Translations under genes and position numbers: made by a program
Shown: in pieces, positions 18,101-26,302 of the stretch
Layout of the letters: each line of letters starts with the position of its first letter
Position numbering within the stretch: the stretch's first letter is position 1
Notes under the pieces: generated by a model
What the model was told of the DNA's origin: nothing
What the model saw: the letters and a program-made list of their open reading frames with translations, nothing else
The model's database searches: none
Origin: Compostibacter hankyongensis
GTDB lineage: Bacteria; Bacteroidota; Bacteroidia; Chitinophagales; Chitinophagaceae
Direction of reading: 5' to 3'
NCBI RefSeq assembly: GCF_039541075.1
Contig: NZ_BAABFN010000002.1
Coordinates: forward strand, 124,001-188,000
Length of the DNA: 64,000 nucleotides

Positions 18101-20566
18101 ATGCAACGTCACTTTCTTACCCTGGCTTTTCTGATCCTTTTTGCAACCGCCCTCCGGGCGCAGCCGCTGCCGGAGCGGAATGCGGCCAGGATAAAGCAGC
18201 AGCTCGAGACGCTGGATGTGCTGGGCAGCGTCCTTTACGTAGGGGCGCACCCGGACGATGAGAACAACCAGCTGCTGGCCTGGCTGGTGAATGAAAAAAA
18301 ATACCGCACCGCCTATCTTTCGCTTACGCGGGGCGACGGCGGACAAAACCTGATCGGCGACGAGCAGGGCGAGGAGATGGGCGCCATCCGTACGGAAGAG
18401 CTGCTGGCTGCCCGCGAGAATGACGGCGCATTGCAATTCTTTACAAGAGCCAATGATTTCGGCTTTTCGAAAAATGCGGCGGAGGCCCTGAAGATATGGG
18501 GGCACGACCGTATCCTGGCGGATGTGGTGTGGGTGATCCGGCGCTTCCGTCCCGACATCATCATCTGCCGCTTTCCCGAAGACAGCCGTGCCGGTCACGG
18601 TCACCATTGGGCTTCGGCCATCCTGGCGCATGAAGCTTTTACCGCCGCCGCCGATCCTTCGAAATTTCCCGAACAGCTGGCCTATGTGCAGCCCTGGAAG
18701 GCCAGGCGTGTGCTCTGGAATACCTTCAACTTCGGGGGAAACAATACGACGGCCGCCGGCCAGTTCCATATCGATGCCGGCGGCTTCAATGCCCTGCTGG
18801 GTAAGAGCTACGGGGAAATTGCCGCGGAAAGCCGCTCGATGCACAAAAGCCAGGGGATGGGCTCATCGCCTTCGCGCGGTCACCGATGGGAATATTTCAA
18901 GACCATCGCCGGAGATCCGCCGCGGAAGTCGCTCATGGACGGGGTCGACATCGGCTGGAGCCGGCTGAAGGGCGGGGAGCAGGTAGATCGCCTGCTGAAG
19001 GATGTGCTGGCGCATTTTGACGTGGATGATCCGGCCCGGTCGGTATCCGGTCTGCTGGCTGTCTACAAGGCCGTGCAGGCGTTACCGGAGGGGTACTGGA
19101 AAGCGGAAAAGCAAAAAGCGCTGCAGGCCGTTATCCTGAACTGCGCCGGGGTATGGACGGAGGCCGATGCCGAAGGTCCTTATGTTACCCCCGGCGGCAC
19201 CCTGCAGATACAGTCGCGCATCATGTCACAAAGCGATATCCCCGTGACGCTGCAGTCTGTGGCCTTTAACGGCAATGTACACAAAGAGGGCCATAAGCTG
19301 ACAGCCCATGAAGAAAAGACCGTAACGGAACAGCTTACACTGCCCGAAAATACTCCGGTGTCGCAGCCTTACTGGCTGCAGGAAAAACATGACCCCGGCT
19401 ATTATCATATCGGCGCGCAGCAGCTCGTAGGAAAACCCTGGAATCCTGCGCCCGCAAAGGTGGCGTGGAACATTACGCTGCAGGGCGTGCCCTTTACCGT
19501 TGAGCAGCCGGTGATGTACCGGTATACCGATCCGGTACGGGGAGAGGTGCGGCAGCCGTTGTCCGTGACGCCGCCCGTAACAGCGGACATACGGAACGGG
19601 GTATACGTTTTTACCGATACGGCCAGCCAGGCGGTATATGTCCGGCTGCGGGGATTTGCCGGTACGTCGGGGAAGGTGCAGATAACGGTGCCCGAAGGAT
19701 TTGAAGCGCTGCGTAATGAAATCCCCTTTACGCTGAAAGCGGGAGAGGAGCAGTGGGTGCATTTTATGATCCGGCCGGCCGCGGCAGTCCGGGAGAACAG
19801 GCATGAAACCTTGTCCATAGCCCTGTCTGCCGGCGGAAAGGAATATACCCGCGGCATCCATGAGATCCGTTATGATCATATCCCGGCGATCACCCTGTTT
19901 CCCCCGGCGACGGCGGCGGTGGTAAGCATGCCGCTCCGGATTTCCGGTCGCAACATCGGCTATATCATGGGGGCGGGCGACAAGGTGCCGGACGCCCTGC
20001 GGCAGGTGGGGTACCGGGTGACGCTGCTTACCGACGCGCAGCTGAGCAGCGGCGATCTGCAGTCCTTTGATGCCATCGTTACCGGCGTGCGTGCCTACAA
20101 TACCCGGGAAGTATTGCGGAATACGCAAAGCCGCCTCCTGGAATATGTAAAGAACGGCGGCACGCTGGTTGTGCAGTACAATACCAACAGCCGGCTGGTT
20201 ACCGATCAGCTCGGCCCTTATCCGCTCAGTCTTTCGCGGGACCGGGTTACCGACGAAACCGCCCCGGTCGCCTTTCTCAAGCCGGACGCCGCCGTGCTGA
20301 ACACGCCCAACAGGATCGGCCCGGCCGATTTTAACGACTGGATACAGGAGCGCGGGCTTTACTTTGCGGGAGATGCAGACAGTCATTACCAGAAACCGCT
20401 TTCCATGCATGATCCCGGCGAAGACCCGCTGGATGGTTCCCTGCTGGTCACCGGTTACGGCAAAGGAAAATATGTCTATACCAGCCTGGATTTCTTCCGT
20501 GAGCTGCCGGCGGGCATACCCGGCGCATTCCGGCTGTTTGCCAACTTGCTCAGCCAGGAAAAATAA
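18101..20566 (+). CDS. Secreted PIG-L/LmbE-family deacetylase, multidomain
   Basis: PIG-L enzymes are metal-dependent deacetylases acting on N-acetylglucosamine-type substrates. This one has 821 residues with a signal peptide (LTLAFLILFATALRAQ). The zinc site is visible as GAHPDDE near residue 48 and GHGHHWAS near 165. The C-terminal 600 residues add beta-sandwich modules and a final GATase1/ThuA-like Rossmann domain (VGYRVTLLTDAQLSSGDLQS, ending TGYGKGKYVYTSLDFF). It is divergent from the PSD1 operon and leads a co-directional unit with two mini membrane proteins and a symporter, so deacetylation followed by uptake of the product is the simplest reading. The substrate is unknown. Confidence 0.9.
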   Translation: MQRHFLTLAFLILFATALRAQPLPERNAARIKQQLETLDVLGSVLYVGAHPDDENNQLLAWLVNEKKYRTAYLSLTRGDGGQNLIGDEQGEEMGAIRTEELLAARENDGALQFFTRANDFGFSKNAAEALKIWGHDRILADVVWVIRRFRPDIIICRFPEDSRAGHGHHWASAILAHEAFTAAADPSKFPEQLAYVQPWKARRVLWNTFNFGGNNTTAAGQFHIDAGGFNALLGKSYGEIAAESRSMHKSQGMGSSPSRGHRWEYFKTIAGDPPRKSLMDGVDIGWSRLKGGEQVDRLLKDVLAHFDVDDPARSVSGLLAVYKAVQALPEGYWKAEKQKALQAVILNCAGVWTEADAEGPYVTPGGTLQIQSRIMSQSDIPVTLQSVAFNGNVHKEGHKLTAHEEKTVTEQLTLPENTPVSQPYWLQEKHDPGYYHIGAQQLVGKPWNPAPAKVAWNITLQGVPFTVEQPVMYRYTDPVRGEVRQPLSVTPPVTADIRNGVYVFTDTASQAVYVRLRGFAGTSGKVQITVPEGFEALRNEIPFTLKAGEEQWVHFMIRPAAAVRENRHETLSIALSAGGKEYTRGIHEIRYDHIPAITLFPPATAAVVSMPLRISGRNIGYIMGAGDKVPDALRQVGYRVTLLTDAQLSSGDLQSFDAIVTGVRAYNTREVLRNTQSRLLEYVKNGGTLVVQYNTNSRLVTDQLGPYPLSLSRDRVTDETAPVAFLKPDAAVLNTPNRIGPADFNDWIQERGLYFAGDADSHYQKPLSMHDPGEDPLDGSLLVTGYGKGKYVYTSLDFFRELPAGIPGAFRLFANLLSQEK

Positions 20567-20611
20567 AAAGACAAGCTGCCTCCTGCAGCGCATCAATACA
20601 GTGTTTAAACT

Positions 20612-20776
20612 ATGAACAAAAGGGAAAGTAATACGAGGATTTCCATGAGCGCAGGGCTCTGCGTGGTGGTCGGTATCCTGCTCAGCCTGGTGATCAAGAA
20701 TATGAAGGTGGGCCTGTTGCTCGGGCTGGCCTTCGGACTGCTGGGCGGGGGCCTTATCAGCCGCTGGAGAAGATAG
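20612..20776 (+). CDS. Predicted 54-residue two-helix membrane mini-protein
   Basis: The ATG at 20612 opens a 54-residue frame with a charged N-terminus (MNKRESNTRIS), two hydrophobic stretches (CVVVGILLSLVI and GLLLGLAFGLLGGGLI) separated by KNMK, and a basic end (SRWRR). It sits 45 bases after the PIG-L gene and 41 before the next mini-protein. I do not recognise the family. Its shape and place suggest an accessory subunit of the SSS symporter or of the deacetylase system; the call rests on composition and context only. Confidence 0.6.
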   Translation: MNKRESNTRISMSAGLCVVVGILLSLVIKNMKVGLLLGLAFGLLGGGLISRWRR

Positions 20777-20817
20777 GGGAGTTTCCGGTTTGCCTGCCGA
20801 CCATTAACTATTGACCC

Positions 20818-20952
20818 ATGACCCATGACCCCAACAAGACTGAGGATAAGCCGCCGGTATTTAAAGCCTGGGGGATATGGTACCTGCTGGTCGCCGGCTG
20901 GCTGGGGCTGCTGATCGTATTGTTTTATCTGTTCACGAAACACTTCTCATGA
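20818..20952 (+). CDS. Predicted 44-residue single-helix protein coupled to the symporter
   Basis: A 44-residue frame with a hydrophilic N-terminus (MTHDPNKTEDKPPVFK) and one helix (WYLLVAGWLGLLIVLFYLF) ends HFS. Its TGA overlaps the symporter ATG in the sequence ATGA (20949-20952), a classic translational-coupling arrangement. Small one- or two-helix proteins preceding SSS transporters are known in several SSS subfamilies (for example YhdT before PanF), so an accessory subunit is likely. The start lies in a TGACCCA simple repeat, which makes the exact N-terminus less certain. Confidence 0.75.
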   Translation: MTHDPNKTEDKPPVFKAWGIWYLLVAGWLGLLIVLFYLFTKHFS

Positions 20953-22664
20953 GGCTGACCGACTGGATCGTACTGATCGCTACGCTGGCCGGCATTATCA
21001 TCTACGGGGTGGTGCGGGGCAGGGGACAGCGGAGCATGGAAGGCTATTTCCTCGGTAACCAGTCGCTCCCCTGGTATGTGGTGCTGTTCTCCATCGTAGG
21101 CACACAGGCCAGCGCGGTCACCTTTCTTTCCGCGCCGGGTCAGGCGTTTACCGACGGTATGCGTTTTGTGCAGTATTATTTCGGGCTGCCCCTGGCCATG
21201 ATCGTGCTGTGCGTGACCTTCGTACCTATCTTTCACCGTCTTAAAGTCTTTACCGCTTATGAATTTCTCGAGAACCGTTTTGATATAAAGACGCGGGCGC
21301 TCACCTCCCTGCTGTTTCTTCTGCAGCGGGGCCTGTCTACCGGCATCAGCATCTATGCCCCGTCTATCATCCTTTCTTCCCTGCTGGGCTGGAATATATA
21401 CTGGACCAATGTGATCATGGGCGGACTGCTCATCATCTATACCGTTTCCGGCGGCACCAAAGCCGTTGCCCGCACGCAGCAGCTGCAGTTCTTTATCATC
21501 TTCGCCGGGATGTTCCTGGCGGGGTATATGGTGGTGAAGCTGCTGCCGGAAGGAGTAAGCTTCAGCGACGCCCTGCATGTTTCCGGAAAGCTGGGAAAGC
21601 TGAATGTGATCGTCACCGATTTCGACTGGAAGGATAAGTATAATATCTGGAGCGGCGTTATCGGCGGCTTTTTCCTGGCCCTGTCGTATTTCGGCACCGA
21701 TCAGTCGCAGGTGGGCCGTTACCTGACGGCAAAGTCGGTAAGGGAAAGCCGCATCGGCCTGCTGATGAACGGAGTGGTCAAGGTGCCGATGCAGTTCCTG
21801 ATCCTGCTGATCGGGGCATTGCTGCTGGTATTTTACCAGTTTTATGAATCGCCGGTATTGTTTAACAAGGCGCAGCTGCAGCAGGTCCGGCATTCTCCCT
21901 ATGCGGGGCAGCTCAATGGTATACAACGCCAATACGACGAGCTGGCGCGGCAAAAAAAGGAGGAGGTGCAGCAGATGATCGGGGCCCTTCACCGTGGTGA
22001 CGAAGCGGCCGTAACCGGCATGCAGCGGCAGCTCGGCGCTTCGCGCGACCGCGAGGCGCAGCTCAGGGCCGATGCGCAGCACGTTATCAAGCAGGCCGAT
22101 CCGGCAGCGGACACCAACGATACGAACTATATCTTCCTGTATTTTGTGCTGGACAAGCTTCCCGCCGGGCTGGTGGGCCTGCTGATCGCCATCATCTTCC
22201 TGGCTGCCTGGGGCTCTATTGCGGCGGCGCTCAATTCCCTTTCGTCGACGACTATCGTAGACTTTTACCAGCGCCTGTACCGGAAGGACCGCACAGATAT
22301 CCATTATCTGAACGTCTCCCGCTGGTGCACGCTGTTCTGGGGCATCTTTTGCATTCTCGTGGCGCAGTTCGCCAACAGGATGGGGAGCCTTATAGAAGCG
22401 GTGAATGTGCTGGGATCTTTGTTTTACGGTACCATACTGGGCGTTTTCCTGGTGGCCTTTTACCTGAAGAAGGTAACCGGAACGCCTACCTTCTGGGCCG
22501 CCCTTATCACGGAGGGCTGTATCATCCTGATCTACTGGTGGAATATTGTATCCTTTCTCTGGCTGAATGTCATCGGCTGCGCCATGGTGCTGCTGCTGGC
22601 GGTGGCGATCCAATATTTTTATAAAAAGAATCTGCCGGGAAGACAGGAAAATAAAACGTTATAG
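20949..22664 (+). CDS. SSS-family sodium:solute symporter
   Basis: This is an inner-membrane sodium-coupled transporter of 571 residues with about 13-14 helices. Early SSS features are GYFLGNQSLPWYVVLFSIVGTQASAVTFLSAPG (in part) and a sodium-site-like segment SGGTKAVARTQQLQFF; later FGTDQSQVGRYLTAKS is typical of sugar or sialic-acid-like SSS members. A hydrophilic stretch of about 90 residues at roughly 300-385 (QLQQVRHSPYAGQLNG, then QQMIGALHRGDEAAV) interrupts the helices and is probably a cytoplasmic coiled loop. The start is fixed by the ATGA overlap with the mini-protein. Neighbouring PIG-L deacetylase suggests uptake of a deacetylated (amino-)sugar, which is inference. Confidence 0.93.
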   Translation: MRLTDWIVLIATLAGIIIYGVVRGRGQRSMEGYFLGNQSLPWYVVLFSIVGTQASAVTFLSAPGQAFTDGMRFVQYYFGLPLAMIVLCVTFVPIFHRLKVFTAYEFLENRFDIKTRALTSLLFLLQRGLSTGISIYAPSIILSSLLGWNIYWTNVIMGGLLIIYTVSGGTKAVARTQQLQFFIIFAGMFLAGYMVVKLLPEGVSFSDALHVSGKLGKLNVIVTDFDWKDKYNIWSGVIGGFFLALSYFGTDQSQVGRYLTAKSVRESRIGLLMNGVVKVPMQFLILLIGALLLVFYQFYESPVLFNKAQLQQVRHSPYAGQLNGIQRQYDELARQKKEEVQQMIGALHRGDEAAVTGMQRQLGASRDREAQLRADAQHVIKQADPAADTNDTNYIFLYFVLDKLPAGLVGLLIAIIFLAAWGSIAAALNSLSSTTIVDFYQRLYRKDRTDIHYLNVSRWCTLFWGIFCILVAQFANRMGSLIEAVNVLGSLFYGTILGVFLVAFYLKKVTGTPTFWAALITEGCIILIYWWNIVSFLWLNVIGCAMVLLLAVAIQYFYKKNLPGRQENKTL

Positions 22665-22666
22665 AA

Positions 22667-22969
22667 ATGATTTACATAACGCAATTGATTTATCTTAAAG
22701 AAGGGCAGGAAAAGGTGTTTCACCAATTTGAAGCGCTTGCCATGCCTGCAATTTCAAAATACAACGGACGACTTTTATTGCGGATCAGGCCTGACGAAAA
22801 TTCTTTTATCGAAGGTTGCTTTGAGAGACCTTACGAAATACATATCGTTGAGTTTGACAGCGAACAGGACTTTGAAAACTTCAAGCAAGATAAAGAACGA
22901 AAGAATTTTTTATATTTAAAGGAGCAATCCATAAAGGCTTCGGTATTAATTCAAGGAACGAAGCTGTGA
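22667..22969 (+). CDS. DUF1330-family ferredoxin-like-fold small protein
   Basis: This 100-residue protein matches the DUF1330 pattern: MIYITQLIYLKEGQ at the start, LLLRIRPDENSFIEG, then EIHIVEFDSEQDFENF. These are soluble dimeric alpha/beta proteins of the dimeric alpha-beta barrel type with no settled reaction. It begins two bases after the symporter stop, yet it is clearly AT-richer than the symporter, so it may be a later insertion into the unit. Confidence 0.8.
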   Translation: MIYITQLIYLKEGQEKVFHQFEALAMPAISKYNGRLLLRIRPDENSFIEGCFERPYEIHIVEFDSEQDFENFKQDKERKNFLYLKEQSIKASVLIQGTKL

Positions 22970-23047
22970 AAATGCGTTTTGCGGACCGGGTAAAAAGGAC
23001 TAAATTGGATATCGCCGGATCTACTCCTCCGGTTTAAACTTTAACCT

Positions 23048-24574
23048 ATGAAGCAGCTTTTTTTACTCCTTTCCTCCTTTATTGCCCTCTCCGTTCATGC
23101 ACAGGATACAATAGGCATATTCCCGTTTAACAAAGACATAGGAAGCCCCAAAATGAAGGGCTCTGCCACATATGACGGCGTTGCCCAGGCCTATACGCTG
23201 AAGGGCGGAGGCTATGATGTATGGTACAACCGGGATGAATTTCGTTATCTATGGAAAAAGATGACGTATGACTTTATTGTTACCGCCAACTTTGAGCTGA
23301 CGGGAAAGGAAGGTAATGCCCAGAGCAAGGTCGGGTGGATGGTGCGTAAAGAAGGCGATCCTGCATCGGCCCATATCAGTACTGCCCTGCACGGAGACGG
23401 TCTTACGGTTTTGCAATGGCGCCCCGAGGCAGGGGCTAACATGCTCGTCCCGCAGGACGAACGATTTTTTTCCAAGCGAAATGTGCAGGTCATGCAGCTG
23501 GAGCGAAGGGGGGACGTCTTTATCATGCGGGCCGCAGGGTACGGCGAGCCTTTGCAGATAGTAGGCTATCATGAAATGAAAAACATGGCGGGAGAGGTGC
23601 TTGTCGGTTTGTTTGTCTGCGCACATGATTCCAATGCGATAGCGGAAGCCCGCGTATCGAATGTGCGTATATGCGATCCCGTTCCCATGAACAATAATCC
23701 CAACCCCAACCGCGCATGGCGGGTCGGCAGCCGTCTGGAAACCATAGATATTTTTAACGGGAAACGTAAGATAGTATATCAGTCCGTCGGCCGCCTGGAG
23801 TCGCCCAACTGGATGCCCGGCGGGAAGAAAATATTATTCAATGCGGATGGCCTGCTTTTTACCGTTCCTGTGGCCGGCGGATCAACAGCGGAAGTGCTGA
23901 ATACGGGGTTGGCCAAACGAATTAACGGAGCCCATTGCATCTCCTCAGACGGGAAAATGCTCGGCATCGGTAACAGCGACGGAAGATGGCCCAATATCCT
24001 TCTTTTACCGCTCAGCGGCGGAACGCCCGAAACAGTGGTAAATGAAATGCCGGCTTATCTGCATGGGCTCTCGCCTGATAATAAGGCCGTGGTTTTTACG
24101 GCGCCGCGTAAGGACATGCCCGGGGCGGTATATGATATCTATAAAAAGTCGGTAAACGGCGGTCAGGCCGTCAGGCTGACAGACAGCAAAAGATATGAAT
24201 TTGCAGACGGTTGTGAATACTCGCCCGATGGGAAATACATTTACTACAATGCGTCGCAGCGTGGCGGTACCATGCAGATATGGAGGATGAGACCCGACGG
24301 CAGCGGCAAGGAGCAGCTTACTTTCGGAGCTTACAACAACTGGTTCCCTCATATTTCGCCGGATGGGAAGTGGATGGCCTTTATCTCATTTCCGCCGGAG
24401 ACAAGGCCCAATGTGCACCCTGCCTATGCTTCCGTAACGATCAGGCTGATGCCCGTCTCCGGCGGTGCAGCCCGGGTGATCGCCTACCTTTACGGCGGCC
24501 AGGGAAGCCTTGATGAAAATTCCTGGTCGCCCGACAGCCGGCACCTGTCTTTTGTAAGCTATACGACATTGTGA
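23048..24574 (+). CDS. Secreted TolB/PD40-type beta-propeller protein with N-terminal lectin-like domain
   Basis: The protein has 508 residues with a signal peptide (LFLLLSSFIALSVHAQ). Residues about 20-210 look like a concanavalin-type beta-sandwich (YDFIVTANFELTGKEG, KVGWMVRKEGDP), as in DUF1349-type proteins. The rest is a TolB-like propeller with repeated PD40 blades: SPNWMPGGKKILFNADG, CEYSPDGKYIYYNAS, FPHISPDGKWMAFISF and WSPDSRHLSFVSY. Such proteins bind glycans or partners in the periplasm; enzymatic activity is not implied. It is the last co-directional gene of the deacetylase/symporter unit, 78 bases downstream of the DUF1330 gene. Confidence 0.85.
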   Translation: MKQLFLLLSSFIALSVHAQDTIGIFPFNKDIGSPKMKGSATYDGVAQAYTLKGGGYDVWYNRDEFRYLWKKMTYDFIVTANFELTGKEGNAQSKVGWMVRKEGDPASAHISTALHGDGLTVLQWRPEAGANMLVPQDERFFSKRNVQVMQLERRGDVFIMRAAGYGEPLQIVGYHEMKNMAGEVLVGLFVCAHDSNAIAEARVSNVRICDPVPMNNNPNPNRAWRVGSRLETIDIFNGKRKIVYQSVGRLESPNWMPGGKKILFNADGLLFTVPVAGGSTAEVLNTGLAKRINGAHCISSDGKMLGIGNSDGRWPNILLLPLSGGTPETVVNEMPAYLHGLSPDNKAVVFTAPRKDMPGAVYDIYKKSVNGGQAVRLTDSKRYEFADGCEYSPDGKYIYYNASQRGGTMQIWRMRPDGSGKEQLTFGAYNNWFPHISPDGKWMAFISFPPETRPNVHPAYASVTIRLMPVSGGAARVIAYLYGGQGSLDENSWSPDSRHLSFVSYTTL

Positions 24575-24631
24575 TTATATATAATGTATTGTTTAATTAT
24601 ATTCATATTATTACGCTGTGGCTATTGATTA

Positions 24632-24663
24632 TTTGTTTCGTTTATTTCGTTTATGTATATTTG
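24632..24663 (+). promoter_or_regulatory. Bacteroidota-type promoter of the toxin-antitoxin pair
   Basis: TTTG (24632-24635), a 20-base spacer and TATATTTG (24656-24663) match the TTTG-N19-21-TAnnTTTG housekeeping promoter exactly. Transcription should start near 24670, about ten bases before the antitoxin ATG. Confidence 0.8.
24636..24653 (+). promoter_or_regulatory. Doubled 9-mer filling the promoter spacer, likely autoregulatory operator
   Basis: TTTCGTTTA occurs twice in direct tandem (24636-24644 and 24645-24653) and fills 18 of the 20 bases between the -33 and -7 boxes. A protein bound here would block RNA polymerase. The HTH antitoxin encoded next is the obvious candidate; this is inference from position. 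Confidence 0.6.
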
Positions 24664-24680
24664 TAATATAAAATGAACTT

Positions 24681-25136
24681 ATGGATACCATTGTAGAAAG
24701 AACGACGAGAGAGGAGCAACGGATTGCTAAATCCTCCATTGGCAAGCTGAAAAAAAACTCTGGTAAACTAAAGCATACTCGGGGATTTGTCGAGATAAAA
24801 TTCCTGCAAAGTAGTGAATCTGTTAAAATTCCCCAAAAGGCGCTCTACCTCTTATCTGTTATTGTGAACAATATGGCGGAAGGAAAATCAATGGTATTGA
24901 TGCCTTCTGATACCATACTCAGCACCCAGGCCGCAGCGGATTATTTAAATATCTCCAGACCCTATCTGGTAAAGCTGCTGGAAAGAGGAGAGATTCCGTT
25001 TATAAAAGCAGGGACTCACCGCAGAATTGAACTTAACGATCTGCTCGCTTACCAGAAAAAGCTTAAGGTGAACCGGGGCAAGCAATTGGATTTCCTCACC
25101 AAGCAGGCCCAGGACCTTAACTTGGGCTATTCATGA
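24681..25136 (+). CDS. Excisionase-type HTH antitoxin
   Basis: This 151-residue DNA-binding protein has a MerR/excisionase-like helix-turn-helix in its second half (STQAAADYLNISRPYLVKLL, then GEIPFIKAGTHRRI and LNDLLAYQ). The N-terminal half is basic and unrecognised. The pairing is diagnostic: the stop overlaps the start of a PIN-domain gene (ATGA at 25133-25136). Antitoxins of this kind bind the toxin and repress their own promoter. The gene is AT-richer than the surrounding chromosome, consistent with a mobile module. Confidence 0.88.
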   Translation: MDTIVERTTREEQRIAKSSIGKLKKNSGKLKHTRGFVEIKFLQSSESVKIPQKALYLLSVIVNNMAEGKSMVLMPSDTILSTQAAADYLNISRPYLVKLLERGEIPFIKAGTHRRIELNDLLAYQKKLKVNRGKQLDFLTKQAQDLNLGYS

Positions 25137-25738
25137 ATCGCCAGGTTGTCCTGATAGCCGTATTAGATGCCAATGTCTTATATCCGGCACCCTTACGGGA
25201 TTATTTGTTGCATCTGGCAGAATTGGAATTATACCGACCTAAATGGACAGATTACATTCAAGAGGAATGGATAGACAACCTTTTGAAGAACAGGAAAGAC
25301 TTAAAGAGAAAGGATTTACAAAAGACCCAAAAAGCAATGGACAGGGCTTTCCCGGATGCCAATATTGCTTATTATCAAAAAGGGATCAATAGCCTGTCCT
25401 TGCCGGATCCTGATGATAGGCCCATATTGGCTGCAGCGATTAGTGCGAAGGCACAGGTAATTGTCACCGCCAATGTAAAGGACTTTCCGGCTGCTAAATT
25501 GCAGGATTATGCTGTTGTAGCCCGCCATCCGGATAAGTTTGTCTTAAATCTTATAGATATAGATCAGGAAAGGGCAGTTATTGCTTTGGAAAATCAAGTT
25601 AAACGGCTGCAAAATCCTCCGATGCCTATAGAAAGGGTTTTAGAAAATTTAGCACGTTGCGGATTAACCAAGAGTGTAGCCAGATTGCGAACGATAATTC
25701 CTTATCGCAGTACAAAGCAAGCCGCTACGGATAAATAG
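25133..25738 (+). CDS. PIN-domain ribonuclease toxin
   Basis: PIN toxins are Mg-dependent RNases that cleave tRNA, rRNA or mRNA. This one has 201 residues. The acidic site is visible: Asp12 in VLDANVLYP, Glu44/45 in YIQEEWIDNL, Asp92-95 in LPDPDDRPILA, and TANVKDFP near 112-119. It resembles the PIN_3 subgroup that pairs with excisionase-type antitoxins. The four-base overlap with the antitoxin gene implies translational coupling. The C-terminal 60 residues beyond the PIN core are helical and unassigned. Confidence 0.9.
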   Translation: MNRQVVLIAVLDANVLYPAPLRDYLLHLAELELYRPKWTDYIQEEWIDNLLKNRKDLKRKDLQKTQKAMDRAFPDANIAYYQKGINSLSLPDPDDRPILAAAISAKAQVIVTANVKDFPAAKLQDYAVVARHPDKFVLNLIDIDQERAVIALENQVKRLQNPPMPIERVLENLARCGLTKSVARLRTIIPYRSTKQAATDK

Positions 25739-25786
25739 AATTATACCTATATTTACTCCCGGATCAGCAACCTCAAAAACAGTTAT

Positions 25787-26302
25787 ATGAAAAAGCTCCT
25801 TTACGGTATTTCCGCAGCGTTCCTGCTGCTCGTTTTTTCGCATCAGTCTTCCACCGCGCAGCTGAAAAGATTCAGCATCGGCCCCTATGTGGAAGCCGGC
25901 TTTCCTGCCGGAGATTTCGGGGATTCTTATAAAACGGGGATCGGCGTGGGGCTGGGTGCGGATGTGAAGCTGATTGCCGGCCTCGGCGTTACAGGATCGG
26001 TAGGCTATATGCGTTTTGGCGGCAAAGAGGTGGAGGTATCCGACGGAAGCACGGCAAAGGTACCGGCGCTGACCGCTGTGCCGGTTCGCGTGGGACTGAA
26101 ATACAAATTCATACCCCTGCTCTATGTAAAAGTCGAGGGCGGCGTAGCCAATTTTACCGGTAAGAACGACGGTTCTGCAGCTATTTTTGCACCCGGTATC
26201 GGTCTGCGGATCATCGGGCTGGATGTGGAAGCCAAGTACGAAGCCTGGTTCAAAGACGGTACCCACGGCTTCTTCGGCCTGAAGGCCGGCTATAATTTTT
26301 AG
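25787..26302 (+). CDS. Small outer-membrane beta-barrel protein
   Basis: The protein has 171 residues with a signal peptide (AAFLLLVFSHQSSTAQ) and alternating beta strands ending in an aromatic (LKAGYNF), the usual signal for outer-membrane assembly. Strand pairs such as GIGVGLGADVKLIAGL and VGLKYKFIPLLYVKVEGG fit an eight-stranded OmpA/OprG-like barrel. Function unknown. The stop overlaps the convergent xerD stop by three bases. Confidence 0.75.
   Translation: MKKLLYGISAAFLLLVFSHQSSTAQLKRFSIGPYVEAGFPAGDFGDSYKTGIGVGLGADVKLIAGLGVTGSVGYMRFGGKEVEVSDGSTAKVPALTAVPVRVGLKYKFIPLLYVKVEGGVANFTGKNDGSAAIFAPGIGLRIIGLDVEAKYEAWFKDGTHGFFGLKAGYNF

Noticed and set aside
20925..22613. 562-codon open frame antisense to the SSS symporter
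   Set aside because: The symporter is well supported and the antisense product looks like composition, without any domain.
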